Assembly (NCBI GenBank): GCA_900539165.1
Contig: UQAZ01000008.1
Span: forward strand, 1 to 64,000
Length of the DNA stretch: 64,000 nt
From: an uncultured Oscillospiraceae bacterium
GTDB lineage: Bacteria; Bacillota; Clostridia; Oscillospirales; Acutalibacteraceae
Direction of reading: 5' to 3'
A model generated the notes under the pieces. The model was not told the DNA's origin, did no database searches, and worked only from the letters and a program-made list of their open reading frames with translations. Shown here piece after piece: positions 23,152-31,353 of the stretch; positions within the stretch are counted from its first letter, which is position 1, and every line of letters starts with the position of its first letter. Both the position numbers and the translations under genes were made by a program.

Positions 23152-24472
23152 ACGATGCTTCCCTTTCAATATATCTCATAACATTTTCGTCATTGGAGCA
23201 TATGACCTTATCCGCAAGTGCTTTCAGTTCGTCGCACGCATTAGAAACGGCATAACATACGGCATTCGTCTTAAACGCAGATATATCATTTCTGCTGTCG
23301 CCAAGCACCGTCACGGATTTTATATCTATACCCATTTTATCGCAAAATTCAATCAACGTATTGCCCTTTGAATTTCCGGCTCGTACAATCTCCAAATTAT
23401 TGCTCATTGATGAAGTAACGAACAAATCGTCAAAATCATTTTTCAGCCGTTTAAGGCATTCCTGCCTTTCTTTTTCATATCTGAAAAAAACATCAAACAT
23501 TTCGACCTTATCATTACTGTCATCAATTATTTTTCGCAGACTCGGTATTCCCACCCTGCTTTTGTTCATTTCGGGAATAAAGCCCTTATCTATTTTATAG
23601 TACAAAAAATACTCTAAGTCAAACTTTGAAGCGTCGACATACGGTCTGCCGCCCGAATATATTTCTGTAAAAGTTTCGTATTCGCTCAGAATTTCAAAAA
23701 CCTTTTTCGCCTTTTCATCATCTATAAAATTATTTTTCAGCAATCCTCTTTTTCTGTCCCATATGCCCACTCCGTTCGAGTAGATTATATAATCTATGCT
23801 ATTACTGTGTCTAAGTTCAAGAGGCACTTCATACAGCGTTCTGCCTGTCAAAACGATAAAGCCCACACCTGAATTGTGCATACGCTCAATGGCGTCAAGA
23901 TTTTCCTTTGACACCTCGTTATCAGAAGAAATCAGCGTTCCGTCAAGGTCGCTTGCAATATATCTTTTCGCCTTTGCTCTGCTCGGTTTCTTAATTTGGA
24001 TAACATACCTCTCCAAAGGATATGTCCAAATAGTAGGAATATTAATAATCACAAACTTTGACACAACCTCAAGTAACGGAGTTGAAAGCGAATGAAGCGT
24101 CATATATGTGCCGAAAACAGAGCCTATATATGAGCTTACCAAAATATTGAACACAGCCAAAATCGCATACATAACCGAACTGTAAACGGGGTTTACATCC
24201 GAATGAAACGTTACCTTTCGATTTATCAAATATGCGCTGATATATCCCAAGGCTGTCGAAATAAGGTAAGCATACAAATAACCTTTATATCTTATACCCA
24301 AAAGAGAGAGCAAGGCATTATCGCCAAGTTCAACATCATTAATCGAACTAAAAACATAATATAACAGTACAAGATAAGACAAAATATCAATAGCAGATGT
24401 AATCAAAACCGTAATATTAAATTTGATAAACTTCCACAATTCCCGATGCTTTAACGCAAATGTCTGTACCAT
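23144..24472 (-). CDS. GtrA-HAD fusion protein
   Basis: A 442-residue two-domain protein. Residues 1-155 are a four-helix GtrA-like membrane domain (LWKFIKFNITV..., YLINRKVTFHSD, IPTIWTYPLERYVI) similar to the gene upstream. Residues about 168-442 are a Cof-type HAD-IIB phosphatase: motif I DLDGTLIS, motif II VLTGRT, motif III K-GNTLIEF and motif IV VTVLGDSRNDISAF. GtrA proteins are thought to move lipid-linked sugars; the HAD domain would hydrolyse a phosphate, perhaps on a sugar. The coupling is an inference from fusion. It starts 2 bases after the GtrA gene. Confidence 0.9.
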   Translation of the reverse strand: MVQTFALKHRELWKFIKFNITVLITSAIDILSYLVLLYYVFSSINDVELGDNALLSLLGIRYKGYLYAYLISTALGYISAYLINRKVTFHSDVNPVYSSVMYAILAVFNILVSSYIGSVFGTYMTLHSLSTPLLEVVSKFVIINIPTIWTYPLERYVIQIKKPSRAKAKRYIASDLDGTLISSDNEVSKENLDAIERMHNSGVGFIVLTGRTLYEVPLELRHSNSIDYIIYSNGVGIWDRKRGLLKNNFIDDEKAKKVFEILSEYETFTEIYSGGRPYVDASKFDLEYFLYYKIDKGFIPEMNKSRVGIPSLRKIIDDSNDKVEMFDVFFRYEKERQECLKRLKNDFDDLFVTSSMSNNLEIVRAGNSKGNTLIEFCDKMGIDIKSVTVLGDSRNDISAFKTNAVCYAVSNACDELKALADKVICSNDENVMRYIEREASYE

Positions 24473-24474
24473 AC

Positions 24475-24981
24475 TTACTCCGTTTCGTGCTTTCTGTGTA
24501 TTACAAATCTGTTAAGAGGATAAGTCCAAAGGGTGGGAACGGTCATAACCACAAGTTTTGTCAGCATTTCCATAAAAGCATTATCTAAACCGTTGTTTTT
24601 GATAAGCGTTCCGAGATATGCGCCGAACCATGTATTGAACAAAATCGTTCCCGCTACCATAATCACATATATAACTGTTGAGAACACAGGGTTGTTGTCA
24701 GCCTGAAATGTAAGTCGTCTGTTCATAACATAAGCCGCCGCATAACCGATTGTAGCAGAAATCGCATACGAATACAAATATCCCTTATACTCTATTCCGA
24801 GAAATGCAAGAAACGGGCTGTCCGTTACAGGCACTTCATTCAGCGACTTAAATGTAATATACTGCAAAAACATAAATACTGCAAGCTCAAGTACAGAAGT
24901 GCTTGCACCCGTAAAAGTAAACTTAATAAATTTCCACAATTCCTTATGCTTTAATGTAAAAGCTTCAATTTTTTCTTTCAT
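24475..24981 (-). CDS. GtrA family membrane protein
   Basis: A 168-residue protein with four hydrophobic helices. ATG 24981 stands 8 bases from AAGGAG; the GTG at 24990 abuts it. It is a clear paralogue of the N-terminal half of the next gene (shared KELWKFIKF, SLNEV, GYLYSYAIS, YVMNRRLTF, PTLWTYPLNRFVI), so the pair arose by tandem duplication with one copy joined to a HAD domain. GtrA proteins take part in transfer of lipid-linked sugars in wall polysaccharide and teichoic acid glycosylation. Confidence 0.88.
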   Translation of the reverse strand: MKEKIEAFTLKHKELWKFIKFTFTGASTSVLELAVFMFLQYITFKSLNEVPVTDSPFLAFLGIEYKGYLYSYAISATIGYAAAYVMNRRLTFQADNNPVFSTVIYVIMVAGTILFNTWFGAYLGTLIKNNGLDNAFMEMLTKLVVMTVPTLWTYPLNRFVIHRKHETE

Positions 24982-25125
24982 TTTTTTCACTCCTTAATAT
25001 AATAGCCGCTGCTGTCAAACAAATAATCACAATAGCGTCTCCTAAAAAAAGCTTTCCCTTCTGTGACAATAAAATAACTCTGCATTGTTAAAATTAAAAT
25101 CCGCTATTGTAAAAAGCAAGTAAAA

Positions 25126-25156
25126 AATAAAAAAGCCGCCGTGCAAGCACGACAGC
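25126..25156 (-). terminator. Terminator after the RlmA-like gene
   Basis: Minus strand GCTGTCGTG-CTTG-CACGGCGGC followed by six T, just beyond the methyltransferase stop at 25169. Confidence 0.8.
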
Positions 25157-25168
25157 TAAATTTAATCA

Positions 25169-25942
25169 TTATAATATTATCGTTTTTTTGTATTCAAGAA
25201 TAACGAAATCGACCGTAAGAACAGTATCGCCGATACCGTCAAGCCGTTTCTTGTTTTCCTCGGAAGTACGGTAAAAATACGGCGTCATAGAAAACAGTTC
25301 TTTCAAATCCTCTTCACCGATATTCACCGTATCGGTTATTTTTGTTTTCGAGGCAAGTGTCAGTTTTTCCGTTTTCGGCGGCTTTTCATCATTTTTATAC
25401 GGCTTATCGTAAAGGCGTTCTTTCATCTCCCACAGATGATTTTCGCCCGGTATAACGCTGTAAAGAGTTCCGCCCGTTTTCAACACACGGAAAAATTCAG
25501 ACTCGTTAAACGGAGCAAAAAGATGCACCGCCGTGTCTATGCTCTCACTCTTAATCGGTATATGCGAAAGATTGGCGACAAAATAGTTGCCGCGTTTATT
25601 ACTCTTTTTTGCCAGACGCACCATTTCCTTGCTTATATCAAAGCCGTAAAGCTCGCCGTCATATGTATCGTAATATCCCTCGCCACAGCATATATCAAGC
25701 ACCGTGCCGTTCATTCTCTCGCCTATTGCCCTTTTAAGACATTCGTAATATCGCTTAGAAAGAAACGAATGCCTTGCGTGGGCGGAGGCTCTGCTGTCGC
25801 CGATTTTATCACCGCTTTTTTGCGACAAAAGCAGATTGACATAACCCTCCCTTGAAACATCAAAGGAGTGGTTATTTTCGCACCCCAGCGAATTGTCAAT
25901 CCGAGTTAATTCTGTTTTACATTTTGGACAAATTAAAATCAT
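25169..25942 (-). CDS. RlmA-like 23S rRNA (guanine-N1)-methyltransferase
   Basis: A 257-residue SAM-dependent methyltransferase with an N-terminal zinc finger (CPKC..CENNH, residues 5-25), the typical SFDVSREGYVNLL segment, the KSGDKIGDS...RHSFL loop, and a SAM-binding motif VLDICCGEGYY near 81. This matches RlmA-type enzymes that methylate G745/G748 of 23S rRNA. It follows the M18 gene by one base, so it is co-transcribed. Confidence 0.9.
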   Translation of the reverse strand: MILICPKCKTELTRIDNSLGCENNHSFDVSREGYVNLLLSQKSGDKIGDSRASAHARHSFLSKRYYECLKRAIGERMNGTVLDICCGEGYYDTYDGELYGFDISKEMVRLAKKSNKRGNYFVANLSHIPIKSESIDTAVHLFAPFNESEFFRVLKTGGTLYSVIPGENHLWEMKERLYDKPYKNDEKPPKTEKLTLASKTKITDTVNIGEEDLKELFSMTPYFYRTSEENKKRLDGIGDTVLTVDFVILEYKKTIIL

Positions 25943-25943
25943 C

Positions 25944-27344
25944 TTACTTTGTAAAGAAGGTCAAAAATGCCTTATATGCCATATAGACATCAATCTTTGA
26001 AACGACTTCATACGGAGCGTGCATAGAAAGAACAGGCACACCGACATCAATAGTATCAACATCCATATTTGCGATATACATTGCGACCGTTCCGCCGCCG
26101 CCTCCGTCAACCTTACCAAGCTCACCTGATTGCCAAAGAACATTGTTTTCCTCAAGCAATGTCTTAACCCAACTGCAAAATTCGGCAGAAGCATCACTCG
26201 TACCGCTTTTGCCTCTTGCACCCGTAAACTTAGTTACGCAGACGCCGTTATTAATAAAGCTTGCATTGTTTTTCTCAAACACGGTTGACCATGTAGGGTC
26301 GTATGCGGCATTAACATCGGCACTCAGGCACTTTGAATTACGCAAAACATCTCTGCCCTCATAACCCTCAAGACGAGCCAAATCCTCAATAAAGTATTTG
26401 AGATAAGAAGAATTAAGACCGGTATTTCCGTCAGAGCCTGTCTCCTCTTTATCGGTAAGAACGGTGATTGCAGTATACTCGGGAGCGTCGTCTATATTAA
26501 GAATCGCCTGAAGTGCAGGATAAGAACAAACCCTGTCATCGTGACCGTAGCCACCGATAAGGCTTCTGTCAAAGCCAATATCATCTACACCAAACGCAGG
26601 CACAAGCTCAAGCTCGGCAGAAAGAAAATCACGCTCAACAATTCCGTACTTTTCGTAAAGCAGAGAAAGAAGATTGAGCTTAATTCTTTCGCTTTCCTCA
26701 TCATCCTTAAACGGTCTTGAGCCGATTACAACATTAAGTTCCTCGCCCTTAACAAGCTCGTTAGCCTTACGACTCATCTGCTCTGCTCCGAGATGAGGAA
26801 GAATATCGGTAATGCAAAACTTAGGCTCGCCCGGCTCTTCGCCCAAACGAATATCAACAAAAGTTCCGTCATTTTTGCAAATTCTTCCGTGCAATGAAAG
26901 CGGAATTGCAGTCCACTGATACTTTTTAATTCCGCCATAATAGTGAGTTTTGAAAAATCCCAAGCCGTCCTGCTCGTACACAGGACATTGCTTCAAATCA
27001 AGACGGGGGCTGTCAATATGAGCCGCAGAAATTCTCACGCCGTCCTTAATGCTTCTCTTGCCCTTAACGCAAAGAATAACAGCCTTGCCTCTATTCATAT
27101 AGTAAACCTTTTCGCCCGGTTCAAGAGTGTCGCCGAACTCGTCAAACTTCTGAAAACCGTTAGCCTGAGCAATTTCCTCGACCCAAGCGGCAACCTCACG
27201 CTCCGTCTTGCACGAGCCTAAGAAATCCTTGTAGCCCTCACAAAAATCGTCGCATTCTCTCAATTCCTCATCGCTCATAAAATCAATGCCGTTTTCCTTT
27301 TTGTTAAACAACATATCCTTGAGCTGCTTTGTCTTTTCGCTCAT
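25944..27344 (-). CDS. M18 family aminopeptidase
   Basis: A 466-residue zinc aminopeptidase (aspartyl aminopeptidase-like). Metal and catalytic segments are ISAAHIDSPRLDLK (His), VDDIGFDRSLIGGYGHDDRVCSYPAL (Asp), VLTDKEETGSDGNTG (Glu-Glu), LSADVNAAYDPT and VPVLSMHAPYEVVSKID (His). It overlaps the Sua5-CoaE gene by 4 bases (ATGA). It is a cytosolic peptide-recycling enzyme. Confidence 0.93.
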   Translation of the reverse strand: MSEKTKQLKDMLFNKKENGIDFMSDEELRECDDFCEGYKDFLGSCKTEREVAAWVEEIAQANGFQKFDEFGDTLEPGEKVYYMNRGKAVILCVKGKRSIKDGVRISAAHIDSPRLDLKQCPVYEQDGLGFFKTHYYGGIKKYQWTAIPLSLHGRICKNDGTFVDIRLGEEPGEPKFCITDILPHLGAEQMSRKANELVKGEELNVVIGSRPFKDDEESERIKLNLLSLLYEKYGIVERDFLSAELELVPAFGVDDIGFDRSLIGGYGHDDRVCSYPALQAILNIDDAPEYTAITVLTDKEETGSDGNTGLNSSYLKYFIEDLARLEGYEGRDVLRNSKCLSADVNAAYDPTWSTVFEKNNASFINNGVCVTKFTGARGKSGTSDASAEFCSWVKTLLEENNVLWQSGELGKVDGGGGGTVAMYIANMDVDTIDVGVPVLSMHAPYEVVSKIDVYMAYKAFLTFFTK

Positions 27345-28912
27345 AAAATTACCTCCAGTATATTTTCTATTTGATTAAGCGGATTTTCTCCGTCGTTGTT
27401 ATACACGGTATAATCGCAGTTATCAATAAAGAAATCATCGTCATACTGGGCGGATATTCTTAAAAGAGCCGCCTCTCTGTCAATATTATCCCTTTTCATA
27501 ATGCGATTTATTCTCGTCTCTTTATCGGCAAGCACGGCAACAACCTTGTAGCAATCGTCCTCAAGTCCAGCCTCAAAAAGTTGCGGAGCGTCAAGCACGG
27601 TCAAGCCGTCAGCCTGTTTTATACACTCCTCGCAAATCACGGGGTGCATAATTGCGTTAAGTCGCTGAGTATGCTCCTTGCTGTCAAAAGCTCTTTTTGC
27701 AAGCAACGCTCTGTCAAGCTCACCGTCATTAATAATATCGCTGCCAAACTCAGACGCAAGCGTGTCAAGCACCGCCGAGCCTTTTTGAGTGATTTTTCCG
27801 GCAACCTCGTCGCAGGATATAATCTTAAATCCCTTGTCTCTGAGCATATCACAAACATAGCTCTTGCCTGCTCCGGTAGGTCCCGTTATGCCTATCGTAA
27901 ACGGCTTTTGCAAATCTATGATACAAAATGCACACGCACGAATCAACCTGTTATACACAGCCATACCGACGCCGTCCTTATGAGGCACTCTTGCATAAAC
28001 CTTTTTTGCGCCCTTTTCATCAAGCTCTCTGAGTGCGTCAAAAAGCTCTCTCGCCTGACTTAAATCGTCATTTTCTTTTCCGTAAGTGACCTTTGGAATA
28101 TTTACCTCGTCACCGTCAAAGCACAGAGCATAAGCATCCGTCTTTGAATTTACAAACTGCTCGTACTGCCCCTTTGTGCCGTTTACCATTACCACCTTTG
28201 CCTTAGGCGCATAATGCTTATACTTCATTCCCGGAGAAGCCGCAACCTCGTTGTCCTTCATTCCCTCAAGCACAGCAGATGCAACTTTAATTTCGCCTAT
28301 AACGCTCTCTATCATTTCCTTAGTAACCGCACCCGGTCTAAGCAAAACGGGAGGGTCGCACGCAAGCGTAATAACCGTGCTTTCAACTCCAAACTCACAA
28401 TCTCCGCCGTCGATTATGGCATCAATTTTCCCCATCATATCGTCTATAACATATTTTGCCCTTGTAGGAGACGGAAGCCCCGAGGTATTTGCACTCGGTG
28501 CCGCAACGGGACAACCCGACGCTTTTATGAGCCTGTGTGCCGTTTCGTTGCTCGGCATACGAACAGCAACGGTGTCAAGTCCTCCGCTGACCGTTTTACC
28601 TATCAAGTCTGACTTGTTCATAATCACAGTAAGCGCACCGGGAAAAAATGCGTCTATCAGCTTTTCTGCCTTTGGCGGAATTTCCTTTACAAGTCGGGCA
28701 ATGTCCGCTTTGTCCGCAACATGCACAATCAGCGGATTGTCGCTTGGTCTGCCCTTCGCCTTATAAATGTTTTTTACAGCCTCGTCATTAAGTGCATTCG
28801 CTCCTAAGCCGTAAACGGTTTCGGTAGGAAATGCGACAAGACCGCCGTTCGCAATTATTTCGCCTGCTCGTTTTATATCTTTTTCATTTGTCGTAAGCAG
28901 TTCGGTTTTCAT
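27341..28912 (-). CDS. Sua5 threonylcarbamoyl-AMP synthase fused to dephospho-CoA kinase
   Basis: A 523-residue fusion. Residues 1-200 are the YrdC/TsaC domain (GGLVAFPTETVYGLGANA, KGRPSDNPLIVHV, VAAPSANTSG, LRPGAVT); about 225-330 is the Sua5 C-terminal domain (SPGMKYKHYAPKAKVV). From about residue 338 a full CoaE follows: P-loop GITGPTGAGKS, SCDEVA, the HPV/I region IMHPVICEE and LDAPQLFEAGLE. The first half makes the precursor of tRNA t6A37; the second phosphorylates dephospho-CoA to CoA. There is no stop or frameshift between them. It overlaps prfA (TAATG) and M18 (ATGA). Confidence 0.95.
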   Translation of the reverse strand: MKTELLTTNEKDIKRAGEIIANGGLVAFPTETVYGLGANALNDEAVKNIYKAKGRPSDNPLIVHVADKADIARLVKEIPPKAEKLIDAFFPGALTVIMNKSDLIGKTVSGGLDTVAVRMPSNETAHRLIKASGCPVAAPSANTSGLPSPTRAKYVIDDMMGKIDAIIDGGDCEFGVESTVITLACDPPVLLRPGAVTKEMIESVIGEIKVASAVLEGMKDNEVAASPGMKYKHYAPKAKVVMVNGTKGQYEQFVNSKTDAYALCFDGDEVNIPKVTYGKENDDLSQARELFDALRELDEKGAKKVYARVPHKDGVGMAVYNRLIRACAFCIIDLQKPFTIGITGPTGAGKSYVCDMLRDKGFKIISCDEVAGKITQKGSAVLDTLASEFGSDIINDGELDRALLAKRAFDSKEHTQRLNAIMHPVICEECIKQADGLTVLDAPQLFEAGLEDDCYKVVAVLADKETRINRIMKRDNIDREAALLRISAQYDDDFFIDNCDYTVYNNDGENPLNQIENILEVIL

Positions 28913-29991
28913 TATTCTTCTCCCTGTGATGCCTTTAGCTTTTCCGCCGTGTCTGCGGTAATAAGTGCGTCAATAAGTTCATCCATATCTCCGTTTAGAA
29001 TCGACTCCAGCTTGTAAAGTGTAAGATTAATTCTGTGGTCGGACACTCTGCCCTGAGGATAGTTGTAGGTTCTGATTCTCTCGCTTCTGTCGCCCGTGCC
29101 TACCTGCGCTCTCCTCTCGCCCGCAATTTGTGCGTCCTGCTTTGCTCTCTCTGCATCCAAAAGTCTTGCACGAAGAACAAGCAAAGCTTTTTCCTTGTTT
29201 TGATGCTGAGAACGCTGATCCTGACACTCCACAACCGTGCCTGTCGGAATATGCGTTATACGAATAGCCGACGAGGTTTTGTTAATATGCTGTCCGCCTG
29301 CTCCCGAAGCACGGAAGGTGTCAATCTGCAAATCCTTATCAAGAATTTCAAAATCGACCTCCTCAGCCTCCGGCAAAACGGCAACCGTAGTGGTAGAAGT
29401 GTGTATTCTGCCCTGGCTCTCGGTTTCAGGCACACGCTGAACTCTGTGAACGCCCGACTCAAACTTAAATCTTGAATACGCTCCGTCACCCGTAATGCTA
29501 AAGCTGATTTCCTTATATCCGCCAAGACCGGTTTCATTTGCCGAAATCACCTCAGTCTTAAATCCCTTAGATTCGGCATACATACTATACATTCTGAAAA
29601 GAACTCCTGCAAACAATGCGCTTTCCTCGCCGCCTGCACCGCCACGGATTTCCACGATAACATTCTTATCGTCGTTAGGGTCTCTCGGCAGAAGAAGAAT
29701 TTTAAGCTCGTCCTCAAACCTTTCCATATCGCTCTTGCTTTGCTCAAATTCTTCCTTTACCATTTGTGCAAAATCATCATCAAGAGAGCTGTCGGAAAGC
29801 ATTTCCTTAGACTCTTCAAAGCTTTCTCTCGCCTTTTTATATTCTCTGAATTTTTCAACAATCGGAGTGAGCTGTTTAAGCTCCTTCATCAATGCCGTGT
29901 ACCTGTCCATATCGGCAACAACATCACTCTGGCAAACAAGGTCGTTTACCTCTTCAAATCTCTTTTCTACCTCTTCAAGCTTATCTATCAT
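28912..29991 (-). CDS. prfA: Peptide chain release factor 1
   Basis: A 359-residue RF1 that ends translation at UAA/UAG. The GGQ loop reads RASGAGGQHINKTSSAIR near residue 230, and RGGAGGEESALFAG is typical. The anticodon-like region includes RVPETESQGRIHTS. It lies in the frequent Firmicutes neighbourhood prfA-Sua5. prfA and the DUF951 gene are separated by 3 bases. Confidence 0.97.
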   Translation of the reverse strand: MIDKLEEVEKRFEEVNDLVCQSDVVADMDRYTALMKELKQLTPIVEKFREYKKARESFEESKEMLSDSSLDDDFAQMVKEEFEQSKSDMERFEDELKILLLPRDPNDDKNVIVEIRGGAGGEESALFAGVLFRMYSMYAESKGFKTEVISANETGLGGYKEISFSITGDGAYSRFKFESGVHRVQRVPETESQGRIHTSTTTVAVLPEAEEVDFEILDKDLQIDTFRASGAGGQHINKTSSAIRITHIPTGTVVECQDQRSQHQNKEKALLVLRARLLDAERAKQDAQIAGERRAQVGTGDRSERIRTYNYPQGRVSDHRINLTLYKLESILNGDMDELIDALITADTAEKLKASQGEE

Positions 29992-29994
29992 AAA

Positions 29995-30186
29995 TTATTC
30001 CTCACTGTTCTTAGGCGTAACATTCTTAATATTCTTTTCTATCTTACTTCTCGGCACGGTCACAATATGCTCGCAACCCAAGCATTTAACCTTAAAATCC
30101 GCACCTATTCTAAGCACCTCAAACTCCTTGCTTTTGCAGGGATGAGGCTTTTTCATAGTCAATATGTCGCCAACCTGAATATTCAT
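29995..30186 (-). CDS. DUF951 family small protein
   Basis: A 63-residue protein with the family pattern VGDILTMKKPHPCKS-x-EFEVLRIGADFKVKCLGCEHIV, where C18 and the CLGC pair could bind zinc. The function is unknown; in Firmicutes it is often near translation or chromosome-partition genes. It starts behind GGGGGAC. Confidence 0.9.
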   Translation of the reverse strand: MNIQVGDILTMKKPHPCKSKEFEVLRIGADFKVKCLGCEHIVTVPRSKIEKNIKNVTPKNSEE

Positions 30187-30303
30187 ACTGTCCCCCGTTA
30201 ATTATAATCTTATATATTATATCACCAATTATTTCCTTTATCAATAACATATTTGATATATGCCGAACATAGTATTGAATATTGAAGAAAAGGAAGGATT
30301 GCA

Positions 30304-31236
30304 ATGAAATATTATCCCGAAGGCATGGCCTTTTGTAACAGAAAATTCGACACGACAGACGAAGTAAAAGCCGCTATGGCAGCAGGCGAAATAATCGAGG
30401 GCAGAGTTCTTTTGTGCGACAGAGAGCATAATCTGCACATTGACCTGGGCGCAATCAGCGGAATCATACCCCGAAGCGAGGGTGCGTTGGGCATAGACGA
30501 GGGTACCGTGCGTGACATAGCGCTGATAAGCAAGGTGAACAAACCCGTAGCATTCAAAATTGTGGGGATAGGCAGAGACGAGCTTGGCAAAAGCTATGCC
30601 GTACTCTCGCGCAGAATAGTACAGGTGGAATGTATGCGGGATTTTGTTTCGCGGCTTACGGAGGGCGACATAATCACCGCAAGGGTAACGCATCTCGAAA
30701 GCTTCGGTGCATTCATAGATATAGGCTCGGGCATAAACTCACTTATTCCGATAGATATGCTGTCCGTTTCGAGAATTTCGCACCCGAGCGAAAGAGTGCA
30801 AACAGGACAAATCATAAAAGCGGTTTTGAAAAAGCGTGAGGAATCGAAGCTGACATTTTCGCTAAAAGAGCTTTTAGGCACTTGGCAAGAAAACGCAGAG
30901 CTTTTCTCGGTAGGAGAAACCGTGACGGGAACGGTCAGAAGCATAGAGGATTACGGCATTTTTGTAGAACTTACCCCGAACCTTGCAGGCTTGGCAGAGC
31001 CTTGCGATGGACTTAAAGCAGGTCAGCGTGTGTCCGTTTACATAAAGTCGATTTTGCCCGAAAAGATGAAGGTTAAGCTGGTTATCGTAGACGCATTTGA
31101 CGCACCCGAGTTAAGCGACGAATTACGCTATTTCATATCGGAGGGACACATCGACGAGTGGAAATTTTCTCCCGAGCAGTCAAGTAAAATAATTGTCAGC
31201 AAATTCACCCCGTCAGCCGTAAAGAAAAACGAATAA
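30304..31236 (+). CDS. Protein with S1 RNA-binding domains
   Basis: A 310-residue protein with three S1-like OB folds: about 30-105 (GRVLLCDREHNLHIDLGAISGIIPRSE), 115-190 (GDIITARVTHLESFGAFIDIGSGINSLIPIDMLS) and 200-262 (GETVTGTVRSIEDYGIFVELTPNLAGLAEP). The second and third are canonical; the first is more divergent. It is shorter than ribosomal protein S1 and resembles S1-related proteins of Clostridia, which may bind mRNA. SD AAGGAAGG precedes the ATG. Single gene; target unknown. Confidence 0.88.
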   Translation: MKYYPEGMAFCNRKFDTTDEVKAAMAAGEIIEGRVLLCDREHNLHIDLGAISGIIPRSEGALGIDEGTVRDIALISKVNKPVAFKIVGIGRDELGKSYAVLSRRIVQVECMRDFVSRLTEGDIITARVTHLESFGAFIDIGSGINSLIPIDMLSVSRISHPSERVQTGQIIKAVLKKREESKLTFSLKELLGTWQENAELFSVGETVTGTVRSIEDYGIFVELTPNLAGLAEPCDGLKAGQRVSVYIKSILPEKMKVKLVIVDAFDAPELSDELRYFISEGHIDEWKFSPEQSSKIIVSKFTPSAVKKNE

Positions 31237-31353
31237 GCCAAAGCACGCAAACGCCGAGGCGGTAAAAAGCCGTACATAACGGAAAATATTGCTATTTCAA
31301 ATAAAATATGTTATTATAAAAAATCGAGAATTATAAAAACAGGAGGTGAGGCA

